DNA from: JAVBOD01 sp031551045
GTDB lineage: Bacteria > Bacteroidota > Bacteroidia > Bacteroidales > UBA932
Assembly: GCA_031551045.1 (NCBI GenBank)
Contig: JAVBOD010000006.1
Span: forward strand, 1-64,000
DNA length: 64,000 bases
Direction of reading: 5' to 3'
Below are positions 62,182-64,000 of this stretch, piece by piece. The notes beneath the pieces are model-generated. The model worked only from the letters and a program-made list of their open reading frames with translations, did not search any database and was not told where the DNA came from. Each line of letters opens with the position of its first letter. The stretch's first letter is position 1. The translations under genes were made by a program, and so were the position numbers.

Positions 62182-62631
62182 ATGAAATCATCAAAAGTAA
62201 CTCTTCTGACAATGGTAATAGCTTTCATGTTGCCATTACTGGTTTCATGTAAAACCGACGAAACTACTCATACCGATGTTGCTGTTTATGCCTACAATGA
62301 CGCAGACAGGATAAATATATCGGTGTCTATCAGTGAAAAAAACGGCATGAAGTATTTATCGGGTTATTCATTCTCGTATAGGGATAATGATGATATACCT
62401 GCAATTAAAGCTAATAATACGACCATAGAAGCTATGTTGTCAAGTGGGAAAGTTATGATAGATTTTGCAAAATTAGCCGCTGGTTTACACGCCACTAAAC
62501 CATCTTATATGGAATTAGCTTTAACTGACGACGGGAACTTGAATATCCAGTATGTACTTAACATAGAAAATAATGATATATCGGTGGCCGGTAATTGCGA
62601 ATTATTGCCTAAGGATATTATTACTTTATAG
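62182..62631 (+). CDS. Small lipoprotein of unknown function
   Basis: The 149-residue predicted lipoprotein has MVIAFMLPLLVSC with Cys at residue 23. The mature part is beta-rich (DVAVYAYNDADRINISVSI, YLSGYSFSYRDNDD, LNIQYVLNIENNDISVAG). The gene is more AT-rich than average. I do not recognise a family. Its 3' end overlaps the convergent GH92 stop by 11 bp. Confidence 0.6.
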   Translation: MKSSKVTLLTMVIAFMLPLLVSCKTDETTHTDVAVYAYNDADRINISVSISEKNGMKYLSGYSFSYRDNDDIPAIKANNTTIEAMLSSGKVMIDFAKLAAGLHATKPSYMELALTDDGNLNIQYVLNIENNDISVAGNCELLPKDIITL

Positions 62632-64000
62632 ATAGCGAAAAAGAATAAGGTACCTCGTTTTCTGCAATCCCCCTTTTATAATTCGGAGTGGAATGCATCT
62701 CCAAAAAGAGGGTTGCTCCTTGTAATAAATCACTATAAACCATGTAATTCTTAGTGTATGGCTTTCTGTTAAAGGTCATTGACCGGATATAACGGTTTGT
62801 CGGGTTATTGTTAGGCGACTCTATACAAACGGTTTTCCCATTTGTCAATGTCAAGGTTATTTTTTTGAATAAAGGTGCGCCTAATACATATTGGTCGCTG
62901 CCGGGGCATACGGGATAAAAGCCCATTGCCGAGAATACGTACCAGGCCGAGGTTTGGCCATTATCCTCATCGCCGCAGTAACCGTCTGGTGTGGAAGTAT
63001 ATAAGCGATTCATTACTTCTCTTACCCAATATTGGGTTTTCCACGGCTCTCCCGAATAGTTGTAAAGATAAATCATGTGTTGAATAGGCTGATTTCCATG
63101 AGCATATTGCCCCATATTCATGATTTGCATCTCGCGGATTTCATGAATTACGCCGCCATAATAACTTTCATCAAATATAGGCGGTAGGCTGAATATGGTA
63201 TCGAGCATCCGGTTAAAGGATAGCTTCCCTCCCATCAAATCTATCAGTCCCTGCACGTCATGGAATACGCTCCATGTATAGTGCCACGCATTTCCTTCTG
63301 TGAAAGCATCGCCCCATTTAAAGGGATTAAAAGGTTTTTGAAAACTTCCGCCGGCATTCCGCCCACGCATGAGGTTGGTTTCAGGGTCAAACAGTTTCCG
63401 GTAGTTTTGACTACGCTGCGTGTACAGTTCTATTTCTTCCTGCGGGCGTCCTAATTTTTTACCCATTTGCGCCATACACCAGTCGTCGTAGGCGTATTCC
63501 AAGGTACGGGCTGCATTTTCGTTGATTTTTACATCGTACGGCACATATCCGAGCGTATTGTAATATTCATAACCCAATCGGCCTGTTGATGCTATTTTCG
63601 GATTTACATTATTAGCGCCATGTAGAAGGGCTTCGTATAATTTATTGACGTCGGAAACCGTAATTCCTTTCAGGAAAGCATCGGCCACTACCGAGGCAGA
63701 GTTATTGCCTACCATGCAGTTGCGATGTCCGGGGCTGGCCCATTCGGGCAACCATCCGCTTTCTTTGTAGGTATTCAGCAAACCTTCCTGTATTTCGGCG
63801 TTCACTTCGGGATATACCAGATTTAACAAAGGGAATAATGCCCGGAAGGTATCCCAAAAACCGGTGCCGGTATATAAATAACCGGATGATACTTCTCCGT
63901 TGAACGGGCTGTAATGCACAGGCTTTCCTTCGGCATTGATTTCGTAAAGTTTATGCGGGAAAAATAAACATCGGTAAAGACAAGAGTAAAATGTACATAG
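62621..64000 (-). CDS. GH92-family alpha-mannosidase (partial, 5' end outside window)
   Basis: The 459 C-terminal residues are an open frame running to the window edge. They match the catalytic (alpha/alpha)6 domain and C-terminal sheet of GH92 exo-alpha-mannosidases: YRCLFFPHKLYE, GFWDTFRALFPL, ESGWLPEWASPGHRNCMVGNNSASVVADAF, NAWHYTWSVFHDV, the block around HEIREM and GDEDNGQTSAWYVFSAMGFYPVCPGSDQY. Known GH92 enzymes use a Glu and the Asp pair in the GDEDN region with a calcium ion; these are present. Activity on N-glycan or other alpha-mannosides is expected. The N-terminal domain and signal are not visible. Confidence 0.93.
   Translation of the reverse strand, partial: LCTFYSCLYRCLFFPHKLYEINAEGKPVHYSPFNGEVSSGYLYTGTGFWDTFRALFPLLNLVYPEVNAEIQEGLLNTYKESGWLPEWASPGHRNCMVGNNSASVVADAFLKGITVSDVNKLYEALLHGANNVNPKIASTGRLGYEYYNTLGYVPYDVKINENAARTLEYAYDDWCMAQMGKKLGRPQEEIELYTQRSQNYRKLFDPETNLMRGRNAGGSFQKPFNPFKWGDAFTEGNAWHYTWSVFHDVQGLIDLMGGKLSFNRMLDTIFSLPPIFDESYYGGVIHEIREMQIMNMGQYAHGNQPIQHMIYLYNYSGEPWKTQYWVREVMNRLYTSTPDGYCGDEDNGQTSAWYVFSAMGFYPVCPGSDQYVLGAPLFKKITLTLTNGKTVCIESPNNNPTNRYIRSMTFNRKPYTKNYMVYSDLLQGATLFLEMHSTPNYKRGIAENEVPYSFSLSIK

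Overview
The window reads as chromosomal DNA of a bacterium of the phylum Bacteroidota, most likely order Bacteroidales. The evidence is a SusC/SusD pair with a FecI/FecR-type sigma/anti-sigma pair, a PorT-type secretion component with a type IX cargo-like protein, two long RelA/SpoT homologues, and repeated TAnnTTTG (-7) promoter elements just upstream of genes. No rRNA, tRNA, CRISPR array, integrase or intact insertion sequence was recognised. The genus cannot be fixed from this sequence.

Layout. 1-5.3 kb: truncated FAH-family gene, dcp-type M3 peptidase and uvrB, separated by palindromic repeats. 5.4-17.8 kb: one co-directional locus of ECF sigma factor, FecR-like anti-sigma, SusC, SusD, a DUF4843-type lipoprotein, a PKD-like lipoprotein, an ABC ATPase and a fused permease/GldG-like protein, which looks like a signal-controlled envelope transport unit. 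18-22.3 kb: minus-strand genes recR, an amino-sugar kinase, an NagX-like membrane acyltransferase and an acyl-CoA ligase. 22.4-29.8 kb: YkgJ-like protein, MFS transporter, small lipoprotein, DUF6599/DUF362 pair, CbpA/CbpM pair and a NahK-like kinase. 29.8-38.5 kb: type IX cargo-like protein, bifunctional Rel, phosphodiesterase, rsmE, TrmH-family methyltransferase, PorT, RecD-like helicase and a DUF3795 protein with a GC-rich leader. 38.7-48.9 kb: methyltransferase, a creD locus with a shared operator, trkH with a HAMP-only partner, rlmD and a second RelA/SpoT protein with a degenerate hydrolase domain.

50.7-56.9 kb is the accessory region and the best candidate for an undescribed system. It holds a double-glycine-leader peptide gene, a second precursor of the same leader family broken by two one-base indels, several very small membrane proteins, a five-helix membrane protein, a membrane-anchored thioredoxin-like protein (CGHC), a C39-peptidase ABC exporter and a secreted regulatory-domain protein. 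The last gene lies between two copies of a roughly 139-bp repeat that carries the 3' end of the exporter gene. The region is AT-rich and looks like a bacteriocin-type peptide maturation and export module with a disulfide-handling component, partly decayed or rearranged.

57-64 kb: four-gene 2-oxoacid:ferredoxin oxidoreductase operon, LolA-like protein, a histone H1-like Lys-rich protein with an acidic C-terminal domain, a small lipoprotein and the C-terminal two thirds of a GH92 alpha-mannosidase running off the window.

Intergenic spaces carry at least four families of short palindromic repeats, including two ~147-bp REPIN-like doublets, but no RAYT transposase gene lies in the window.
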